Below, one piece after another: positions 7,790 through 12,858 of a DNA stretch of 12,858 bases (the stretch's first letter is position 1; each line of letters begins with the position of its first letter). A model generated the notes under the pieces. That model was not told where the DNA came from, made no database searches, and saw only the letters and a list, made by a program, of their open reading frames with translations. Origin of the DNA: JAFDVL01 sp043736395 (lineage in GTDB: Bacteria; Acidobacteriota; Blastocatellia; RBC074); the NCBI GenBank assembly GCA_043736395.1, contig JAYTCQ010000269.1, positions 1 through 12,858 on the forward strand. The letters run 5' to 3'. The position numbers and the translations under genes are program-made.

Positions 7790-7892
7790 CTGGCAGGAAA
7801 AAATAGGGCAGGAAAAAAAGAAATCTATACTAATAAGAAGATTTAGTTCGGTGTTCGGAAATCATTTTTCCTGCCCTATTTTTTCCTGCCAG
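7790..7892. repeat. Perfect 28-bp inverted repeat between DUF6282 gene and galB
   Basis: Arms at 7790-7817 and 7865-7892 are exact inverted copies of 28 nt with a 47-nt interior. Within each arm a GGCAGGAAAAAA word occurs twice in tandem (CTGGCAGGAAAAAATA then GGGCAGGAAAAA). In the operon mRNA it would form a strong stem ending 20 nt before the galB ATG. It may act as a processing or attenuation element, or simply be a repeat insertion. The right arm is T-rich, but no T-run follows the stem. Confidence 0.85.
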
Positions 7893-7912
7893 CTCTCTTC
7901 TAAAAAATAGTT

Positions 7913-8644
7913 ATGAATCAAGATTTAACGAACGAAAAATTATTAGTCGTCAGTGCTCACGCCGCAGATTTTGTCTGGCGCGCGGGCGGCATTATTGCTT
8001 CGTATGCTTCACGCGGAGCGCGGGCGCGCGTGCTGTGTTTGTCGTACGGTGAACGCGGCGAATCGCAAGGGCTTTGGAAAAAAGAAGGCATGACAATTGA
8101 GCGCGTCAAAGAAATTCGCCACGAAGAAGCGACGAAAGCCGCTACAGTCTTGGGTGCGGAGATTCGCTGCTTCAATGTCGGCGATTATCCGCTGGGAATT
8201 ACGCCGCAGCTGACCGAAGAATTAGTGCAGGAATTTCGCAGCTTTCAGCCGACGGTAGTGTTAACGCATACGCCGGTTGATCCTTATAACGGCGATCACA
8301 CGGCGACTTCACGGCTGACGATGGATGCGCGGATTTATGCACAGGCGATGGGCTATCCAAGTGAACATAAACATTTGGGCGCGCCGCCGGTATTTTATTT
8401 CGAACCGCATCAATCAGAAATGTGCGACTTCACTCCCGATGTAATTTTTGACATCACGCCAGTGTTTGAAACCAAAGTGAAAGCCATGCATTGCATGGAC
8501 GCGCAAACGCACCTCTGGAACTATTACACCGACACCGCCAAACGGCGCGGCACACAAGGCGGAAGAAATTCAGGCAATCCGGCGATAGTTTATGCGGAAG
8601 CTTTTCAACGCGTCTATCCGCAGGTAGGGAATATTTTAACTTAG
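7913..8644 (+). CDS. galB: PIG-L family 4-oxalomesaconate hydratase-like protein
   Basis: 243 residues of the PIG-L/LmbE fold. The N-terminal motif reads VVSAHAADFVWRAGG (12-26): H16 and D19 match the zinc ligands, but the usual HPDD is HAAD. The SAHxADFVWRAGG wording is, from memory, typical of GalB hydratases rather than of sugar deacetylases. The downstream zinc block is NGDHTATS with H129, and LCLSYGERGES (41-51) is also GalB-like. GalB hydrates 4-oxalomesaconate to 4-carboxy-4-hydroxy-2-oxoadipate in gallate and protocatechuate 4,5-cleavage. The LigK-like aldolase gene directly downstream would use that product, which strongly supports the call. The ATG has no clear Shine-Dalgarno; a palindromic repeat occupies the upstream gap. 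The alternative is a deacetylase of unknown substrate. Confidence 0.82.
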   Translation: MNQDLTNEKLLVVSAHAADFVWRAGGIIASYASRGARARVLCLSYGERGESQGLWKKEGMTIERVKEIRHEEATKAATVLGAEIRCFNVGDYPLGITPQLTEELVQEFRSFQPTVVLTHTPVDPYNGDHTATSRLTMDARIYAQAMGYPSEHKHLGAPPVFYFEPHQSEMCDFTPDVIFDITPVFETKVKAMHCMDAQTHLWNYYTDTAKRRGTQGGRNSGNPAIVYAEAFQRVYPQVGNILT

Positions 8645-8656
8645 GTGCTAGCTATC

Positions 8657-8702
8657 AGGTGTCGGGTGTCAGAAAACACTTAACACCTAACACCCGACGC
8701 CT
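8657..8702. repeat. Inverted repeat between galB and ligK
   Basis: Arms of 13 nt (8657-8669 and 8690-8702) pair with one G-T wobble; GTCGGGTGT pairs exactly with ACACCCGAC. Each arm contains the GGTGT word twice, and a third AACACCT copy lies in the loop (8682-8688), allowing an alternative fold. The right arm ends 3 nt before the ligK ATG, so the hairpin takes the place where a ribosome binding site would be. Confidence 0.75.
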
Positions 8703-8705
8703 TTT

Positions 8706-9386
8706 ATGCAACATAAAATCATCCGCAACATCCAACGTGCTGATGCCGAAGTCATCGAAACCCTCGGAGAACAGGGCGTTGCGACGATTCACGAAGCGCA
8801 GGGACGCATCGGATTGTTGAATCCGTATATGCGCCCCATCTATCCTTCGGCAAAAGTCGCAGGCTCTGCCGTGACGGTTTCTTGTCAGCCGGGAGACAAT
8901 TTAATGATTCACGCGGCGGTGGAAGTTTGCCAGCCGGGAGATGTGTTAGTTGTCACGACGACTTCGGAATCAACGGATGGAATGTTTGGCGATCTACTCG
9001 CGACTTCGTGTCAGGCGCACGGGATTCGCGGCTTGATTATTGATGCGGGAATTCGTGATGTAGCCGATTTAACGACGATGAATTTCCCGGTCTGGGCGAA
9101 AGCAATTTCCGCACAGGGAACTGTCAAGGCGACACCAGGTTCGGTGAATGTGGACGTTGTGTGCGCGGGAGCAATCATTCGTCCGGGCGATGTCGTCGTC
9201 GGAGATATTGATGGCGTCGTTGTTATCAAAAGAAAAGATGCGGAAATCGTGGCGCAGCTGGGTCAAAAACGTCTGGAAAAAGAAGCCCAATCTCGTGCGA
9301 AATTAGCTGCCGGAGAATTGGGAATTGAATTTTACGGACTGCGTGCGAAGCTGAAAGAATTAGGAGTCGAATACGTTGATGAATAA
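8706..9386 (+). CDS. ligK: 4-carboxy-4-hydroxy-2-oxoadipate aldolase / oxaloacetate decarboxylase
   Basis: 226 residues, RraA-like fold, cytoplasmic. It shows the D-x20-R-D signature of HMG/CHA aldolases: D96 (GDLLATSCQAHG), then R117 and D118 in DAGIRDV. The C-terminal YGLRAKLKELGVEYVDE tail is the extension that separates LigK/GalC/ProA aldolases from the RNase E inhibitor RraA. The enzyme cleaves 4-carboxy-4-hydroxy-2-oxoadipate to pyruvate and oxaloacetate and usually also decarboxylates oxaloacetate. It follows the GalB-like gene by 61 nt, as in gallate and protocatechuate 4,5-cleavage clusters. The next gene starts inside its last codons. No Shine-Dalgarno precedes the ATG; a hairpin lies there instead. 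The same protein could be named galC or proA. Confidence 0.9.
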   Translation: MQHKIIRNIQRADAEVIETLGEQGVATIHEAQGRIGLLNPYMRPIYPSAKVAGSAVTVSCQPGDNLMIHAAVEVCQPGDVLVVTTTSESTDGMFGDLLATSCQAHGIRGLIIDAGIRDVADLTTMNFPVWAKAISAQGTVKATPGSVNVDVVCAGAIIRPGDVVVGDIDGVVVIKRKDAEIVAQLGQKRLEKEAQSRAKLAAGELGIEFYGLRAKLKELGVEYVDE

Positions 9387-11478
9387 GTTAAAGCTGTCTG
9401 AGTCAGTACCACCTGCGGTAGCGGGTGGTGAGTGTCCACGCAACTTCCACCCGCTACCGCAGGTGGTACTGACTTTTGCTATTTTTTTCCTTCTCACAAT
9501 TTCTCTCGAAGCTCGCGTAACCCGCATCGTTATTGACCAAAAACAATCTCCGGCGTTTCAGGGAAAATCTTTTGGCAGCGTCGGACAATACGAAATTCTG
9601 ACCGGAAAAGCCTACGGCGAACTTGATCCGAAAAATTCTCACAACACGATCATTACGGACATTGAATTCGCCCCGCGCAACGCTCGCGGGATGGTCGAAT
9701 ACATCGCAACGTTTTCGCTGGTGAAGCCGATTGACGTGAATAAATCGAATGGCGTATTGCTTTACGGCGTACCGAATCGTGGCAACCGAATTTCAATTCC
9801 TGCGTTTGGGGCTTCAGGGAATGAAGGCGAATCCGGCGATGAATTTTTCTTGAACCGTGGTTACATCATTTTGCAAAGTGGATGGCAGGGCGATCTTGCG
9901 CCGCGTCCGAATGCGGAAACGATCGTCGTACCCATTGCGAAAAATCCCGATGGATTAAGCATCACGGGAGCCGCCCTCGCAAGATTTTTCAATATGCCTG
10001 CGGGAACGAATACACTGCCATTACCCGTTGCGCACGAAGCCGCGAGCCTCGATACGACAAAAGCGACGTTAACAAAACGAGCATCAGAAGAAGGCATGAT
10101 CATCCCCATTGCGAGCAGTGAATGGGCGTTTGGCGATGCCGAAAAAACTGCTTTCCCAGGCACACCAGACAGCAATAAAATTTGTCTGAAAAACGGCTTT
10201 GATCCGGCGTATCTTTACGAATTAAGCTACACCGCAAAAGACCCGTTAGTGCTGGGGATCGGCTTCGCGGCGACGCGTGACATCAATGAATTTTTTCGCC
10301 GGATTCCGAAAAACGATAGCAATTTTATTAATCCAGTCGCCGGAAAAATTACACATGCCATCGCGCAAGGTGTGTCTCAATCCGGAAATCTCATCAAGAC
10401 TTTCATTCATCTCGGATTCAATCAAGACGAACAAAATCGCATCGTCTGGGACGGCGTGAACGATCATATCGCGGGACGACAATTAGCGATGAATATTCGT
10501 TTTGCTACCCCAGGCGGCGCGGCGAGTTTATATGAAGCTGGCAGCGAACCTCCGCTGTGGTGGGGCGATTACGAAGACAAAATTCGCGGACGAAAAACGG
10601 CGAGCATGCTGGATCGTTGTAGTCCGACAAAAACTTGTCCGAAGATTTTTGAGACGTTTGGCTCCGCAGAATTTTGGGGTTTGCGCATGTCGCCGAATTT
10701 GCTCGGATTCAATGCTGACGTAGACATTCCATTGCCTTCAAACGTACGTCGTTATTACTTCCCGACCACTACACACGGAGGCGGACGCGGAGGATTTAGC
10801 GTCGAGCCTTTGCCTGCGCAAGGCGTATGCGATTTGTCCGCAAACCCAAATCCGCAATCCGATCAAATGCGTGCATTGATGGTAGCGTTAACCGATTGGG
10901 TCACGAAAAATTCTGCTCCGCCTGATAGCGTGTACCCGCGCCTCGATCGTGGCGAACTCGTGAAACCCGAACATCGTGCGATGGGATTTCCTGCGATCCC
11001 GAATGCGCCCTTGCCTGACAACATGATTAACGCGCTGCCCGATTATGATTTCGGGAGCGAATTCAAATATACCGATTTATCAGGCGTCATGACGACGCAG
11101 CCGCCCGCGATCAAACGTTATTTCCCATTGCTGGTTCCCAAAGTAAACGCCGATGGTAATGAAATGAGCGGCATCCCTTCGCTGCTACTTCAGGCTCCGC
11201 TTGGAACGTATTTAGGCTGGAATGTGACGCGCTCAGGATTTTATAAAGGACACGGCTGCGGCTTCGCGGGAGGCTTTCTGCCATTCGCAAAAACGAAAGC
11301 GGAACGGATGGAGAAAGGCGATCCGCGTTTGTCGTTGGAAGAACGATACAAGGATCATGCAGGCTATGTTGACGCCGTGAAAAAAGGAGTCGCGCAATTA
11401 CGGAATCAGAAATTTCTGTTAGCTGAAGATGCGGCTCGATTAATTCGACAGGCGGATGAAAGTGCTGTGCTCCGATAA
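9379..11478 (+). CDS. Exported alpha/beta hydrolase (Abhydrolase_10 family)
   Basis: 699 residues. ATG 9379 overlaps the ligK stop by 8 nt; AGGAG at 9362-9366 lies 12 nt upstream, so translation is probably coupled. A hydrophobic stretch (LTFAIFFLLTISLEA, about residues 31-45) looks like the core of a signal peptide with cleavage before RVTR. The mature protein opens with RIVIDQKQSPAFQGKSFG, typical of the 'alpha/beta hydrolase domain-containing' family. The nucleophile elbow is GVSQSG with S333; a His candidate lies in PTTTHGGGRGG near 467, and a GHGCGFAGGF block near 624. It is probably a periplasmic or secreted esterase of unknown substrate. The catabolic context suggests release of an aromatic acid from an ester, which is inference. 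Residues 9-32 are encoded by a palindromic repeat. An in-frame GTG at 9463 could start a shorter, more normal signal peptide. Confidence 0.88.
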   Translation: MNKLKLSESVPPAVAGGECPRNFHPLPQVVLTFAIFFLLTISLEARVTRIVIDQKQSPAFQGKSFGSVGQYEILTGKAYGELDPKNSHNTIITDIEFAPRNARGMVEYIATFSLVKPIDVNKSNGVLLYGVPNRGNRISIPAFGASGNEGESGDEFFLNRGYIILQSGWQGDLAPRPNAETIVVPIAKNPDGLSITGAALARFFNMPAGTNTLPLPVAHEAASLDTTKATLTKRASEEGMIIPIASSEWAFGDAEKTAFPGTPDSNKICLKNGFDPAYLYELSYTAKDPLVLGIGFAATRDINEFFRRIPKNDSNFINPVAGKITHAIAQGVSQSGNLIKTFIHLGFNQDEQNRIVWDGVNDHIAGRQLAMNIRFATPGGAASLYEAGSEPPLWWGDYEDKIRGRKTASMLDRCSPTKTCPKIFETFGSAEFWGLRMSPNLLGFNADVDIPLPSNVRRYYFPTTTHGGGRGGFSVEPLPAQGVCDLSANPNPQSDQMRALMVALTDWVTKNSAPPDSVYPRLDRGELVKPEHRAMGFPAIPNAPLPDNMINALPDYDFGSEFKYTDLSGVMTTQPPAIKRYFPLLVPKVNADGNEMSGIPSLLLQAPLGTYLGWNVTRSGFYKGHGCGFAGGFLPFAKTKAERMEKGDPRLSLEERYKDHAGYVDAVKKGVAQLRNQKFLLAEDAARLIRQADESAVLR
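9401..9474. repeat. Perfect 28-bp inverted repeat inside the hydrolase signal-peptide region
   Basis: Arms 9401-9428 and 9447-9474 are exact inverted copies of 28 nt around an 18-nt loop. The arm itself contains a smaller near-palindrome (CCACC-TGCGGTAGC-GGGTGG). It is translated in frame as SVPPAVAGG and HPLPQVVLT, peptides I recall as frequent artefacts of a repeat family in acidobacterial genomes. It lies between a short basic start (MNKLKL) and the hydrophobic core, as if inserted into an ordinary signal peptide. Confidence 0.85.
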
Positions 11479-11491
11479 GCTGATGTTGGGG

Positions 11492-11497
11492 TATAAT
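11492..11497 (+). promoter_or_regulatory. -10 element of the toxin-antitoxin operon
   Basis: A perfect TATAAT lies 14 nt after the hydrolase stop codon and 30 nt before the antitoxin ATG. No good -35 hexamer is visible at 16-18 nt. AAGGAG at 11514-11519, 8 nt before the ATG, is a strong ribosome binding site. Confidence 0.5.
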
Positions 11498-11527
11498 TAC
11501 TGGGTTGTTTTACAAGGAGTTTTTATT

Positions 11528-11773
11528 ATGTCAGCAATCGCGATAGATATAACCGAAACTATGTCAATTGAAGAATTGGTTGGACGGCTAAAGCGCAATC
11601 AAGAAATCATCATTACTGCCAGCAATGAACCAGTTGCAAAACTTATCTCGGTTGGTAAGTCTGTAATAGAAGCTGTTCCAGCCAAGCGTCAAGGTGGTCA
11701 AAGTGAAAGTATCGTATGGATAAGTCCAGATTTTGACGAACCGTTGGAAGATTTTAAGGAGTATATGCCTTGA
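11528..11773 (+). CDS. Phd/YefM-like type II antitoxin
   Basis: 81 residues. The first half (AIDITETMSIEELVGRLKRN, then EIIITASNEPVAKLISV) is the beta-alpha DNA-binding fold of Phd/YefM/VapB antitoxins. The acidic C-terminal part (PDFDEPLEDFKEYMP) fits the toxin-wrapping tail. It should neutralise the VapC-like toxin encoded next and repress the operon. The ATG at 11528 is chosen because AAGGAG precedes it by 8 nt and the encoded protein then starts with the usual short strand; an open frame continuing back to 11456 lies over the hydrolase gene end and is not used. Its stop overlaps the toxin start (TTGA). Confidence 0.9.
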   Translation: MSAIAIDITETMSIEELVGRLKRNQEIIITASNEPVAKLISVGKSVIEAVPAKRQGGQSESIVWISPDFDEPLEDFKEYMP

Positions 11774-12168
11774 AGCTTTTGCTTGATACACATACCTTTC
11801 TTTGGTTTGCAGGTCGTCAGCAGTATGTGAACCTTCCACAAGCAACCAGTGAAATTCTCGAAGACAGTACCAACTCGTTAATCCTGAGCTATGCGAGCGT
11901 TTGGGAATTATCCATTAAGGCTTCAATTGGGAAGTTAAAACTTACAGAGTCCGCGGCAAACTTGGTACGATTTCAGCAAGCTAGAACAAGACTTCAACTG
12001 TTACCTCTTGAGCTTGACCATTTCGAATTTCTCGAACGATTACCGGTTCATCACAAAGACCCGTTTGATCGATTATTGATTGCACAGGCACAAGCAGAAA
12101 ATTTGACGATTGTTGGTGTAGACACAGCCTTTGATTTATATGACGTGAAACGTCTTTGGTTGACTTGA
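11770..12168 (+). CDS. VapC-like PIN-domain toxin ribonuclease
   Basis: 132 residues, the usual VapC size. It is a Mg-dependent endoribonuclease that blocks translation when free of antitoxin; the RNA target cannot be read from sequence. The PIN acidic residues are present: D6 (LLLDTHTFLW), E46 (SVWELSIK), D97 and D100 (KDPFDRLLIAQA) and D118 (VGVDTAFD). The start is TTG, overlapping the antitoxin stop by 4 nt, set by AAGGAG at 11756-11761 with 8-nt spacing and by the MKLLLDTH opening shared in the family. The final codons (TTG ACT TGA) run straight into a decayed copy of the hydrolase gene tail. Confidence 0.93.
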   Translation: MKLLLDTHTFLWFAGRQQYVNLPQATSEILEDSTNSLILSYASVWELSIKASIGKLKLTESAANLVRFQQARTRLQLLPLELDHFEFLERLPVHHKDPFDRLLIAQAQAENLTIVGVDTAFDLYDVKRLWLT

Positions 12169-12285
12169 AAAAGGGAGTCGAGCAATTGCAGGATCAGAAA
12201 TTTCTTTAGGCAGAAAATGAGACACGATTGATCCGGCAGGCGGAAAAAGTGGTGTGCTGAGATAAGCGGATGTTGCGGTAAAATT
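12165..12285 (+). pseudogene. Decayed second copy of the hydrolase 3' end
   Basis: Counted by hand, 12165-12242 aligns without gaps to the last part of the hydrolase gene (11377-11454) with 61 of 78 identical bases; 9 of the 17 differences are third codon positions. In frame it reads LKKGVEQLQDQKFL, stop, AENETRLIRQAEK against VKKGVAQLRNQKFLLAEDAARLIRQADE. The stop is TAG at 12207-12209. Similarity continues past the old stop codon into GATGTTGNGGTANAATT (to about 12285 and 11498), with a one-base indel. It is a fragment of a diverged paralogue or an old duplication flanking the toxin-antitoxin pair. Confidence 0.85.
12279..12284 (+). promoter_or_regulatory. Possible -10 element for the secreted protein gene
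   Basis: TAAAAT lies 38 nt before the ATG at 12322. It aligns with the TATAAT upstream of the antitoxin gene within the duplicated segment. No convincing -35 is visible. Confidence 0.35.
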
Positions 12286-12321
12286 TGTTGATACTAAATT
12301 TTCATCCAGAGGTAAAAATCA

Positions 12322-12726
12322 ATGAAACTTAAAAATAAATTTATTCTGCTCAGCTTGATTGCGATGAGCCTGCTGATTGCCTCACCAAATGTGTTTGCGC
12401 AGAAGACAGGAACGCTCAAAGGGCAAGTTCTTGATCAATCAGAATCAGGTGTTCCAAATGCTACAATTATCATTGGAATGAATTCTCAGCAATTCGAAAC
12501 GAAAGTAGACAAAGACGGAAAATTTGAACTTTCGCTGCCGGAAGGAACTTATAATCTAATTGTACGAGCGAATGGATTTATGCCCTCGCGGAAAAGACAG
12601 ATCAAGATTATCGCCCGGCAAACAACCGAAACTAACATCACTCTTTTTGTGCAATTAAACCAAGGATATGTCGAAGTAACACCCGAACCAGATAATAAAC
12701 CAAAGAAAGACGTTGATAAACCTTAA
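12322..12726 (+). CDS. Small secreted carboxypeptidase-regulatory-like protein
   Basis: 134 residues. The signal peptide covers 1-26 (MKLKNK, hydrophobic core, cleavage after SPNVFA). One carboxypeptidase-regulatory-like beta-sandwich follows at about 30-112: GTLKGQVLDQSESGVPNATI, then VDKDGKFELSLPEGTYNLIV, then a GFMPSRKRQIKI strand. Such domains are often repeated at the front of TonB-dependent receptors; here it stands alone. The last 20 residues are charged and proline-rich (EPDNKPKKDVDKP), perhaps a flexible tail. AGAGG at 12308-12312 lies 9 nt before the ATG. The role is unknown: an extracytoplasmic binding or structural protein. It is separated from the catabolic genes by the toxin-antitoxin insertion, so any original link to the hydrolase gene is unclear. 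Confidence 0.85.
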   Translation: MKLKNKFILLSLIAMSLLIASPNVFAQKTGTLKGQVLDQSESGVPNATIIIGMNSQQFETKVDKDGKFELSLPEGTYNLIVRANGFMPSRKRQIKIIARQTTETNITLFVQLNQGYVEVTPEPDNKPKKDVDKP

Positions 12727-12766
12727 CCTGATATATATGTCACGGTTGACGTCATAATCAACAATA

Positions 12767-12858
12767 GTGCAGACAAAAATCAGGCGGCAATGGAGCCATA
12801 AGTCCTGAGTTCCTCGTAGCGAGGATGGTTATGAATGAAAGTCGGGTGCAAATCCAAC
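12767..12858 (+). mobile_element. Structured RNA cut by window end; possible group II intron 5' part
   Basis: From a GTGCAG (12767), similar to the GUGYG start of group II introns, the sequence is non-coding and compactly structured. TCCTCG-TAG-CGAGGA (12811-12825) is a perfect 6-bp hairpin, GGCGGCAATGGAGCC (12784-12798) can pair at its ends, and GTCGGGTGCAAATCCAAC (12841-12858) forms a loop stem with one mismatch. The last motif resembles the GGGTGCAAGTCC segment I associate with bacterial group II introns, but also the GGTGNAAATCC core of cobalamin riboswitches. Just upstream (12745-12762) a weak GTTGA/TCAAC hairpin follows the previous gene. The call is tentative because most of the element lies beyond the window. 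Confidence 0.35.

Noticed and set aside
12747..12754. TGACGTCA palindrome after the secreted protein gene
   Set aside because: An 8-bp palindrome is expected by chance at this length, and no bacterial regulator is implied by the context.

Overview
The window looks like a chromosomal stretch of a Gram-negative heterotroph of moderate GC content. The best guess is an acidobacterium, perhaps class Blastocatellia. The pointers are exported NxxGxxAF-repeat and carboxypeptidase-regulatory-like proteins, an Abhydrolase_10 enzyme, sigma-54 control, and many long palindromic repeats between genes. The taxonomy is inference, because the window holds no marker RNA gene.

Left part (1-5445). An exported tandem-repeat protein (222-1652, +) faces purH (1724-3349, -) across a 28-bp-arm palindrome. 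Upstream of purH on the same strand lies an NtrC-type sigma-54 response regulator, separated from it by another palindrome. A small AT-rich DUF4279 gene is transcribed away from the regulator.

Centre (5446-11478) is the most interesting part, an apparent aromatic-acid catabolic locus. On the minus strand, a BoxR-like regulator (XRE helix-turn-helix fused to a shikimate-kinase-like domain) is followed 3 nt later by a 4-hydroxybenzoyl-CoA-type thioesterase. Divergently transcribed are a DUF6282 amidohydrolase-like protein, a PIG-L protein resembling the 4-oxalomesaconate hydratase GalB, a LigK/GalC-type 4-carboxy-4-hydroxy-2-oxoadipate aldolase with an intact D-x20-R-D motif, and an exported alpha/beta hydrolase whose start overlaps the aldolase stop. 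GalB and LigK would perform the last two steps from 4-oxalomesaconate to pyruvate plus oxaloacetate. This places the DUF6282 protein where a 2-pyrone-4,6-dicarboxylate hydrolase (LigI) or an oxalomesaconate tautomerase would be expected. The intergenic region carries a near-consensus promoter for the regulator overlapped by a 12-bp perfect palindrome, and the geometry implies a nearly leaderless mRNA.

Right part (11479-12858). A Phd/VapB-VapC toxin-antitoxin pair sits between the intact 3' end of the hydrolase gene and a decayed second copy of that 3' end. A small secreted carboxypeptidase-regulatory-like protein follows. The last ~90 bases look like structured RNA cut off by the window end, possibly the 5' part of a group II intron.

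Five palindromic elements (1656-1719, 3405-3507, 7790-7892, 8657-8702, 9401-9474) differ in sequence but share one design: long inverted arms, most of them built from short repeated words. One of them lies inside the signal-peptide coding part of the hydrolase gene.
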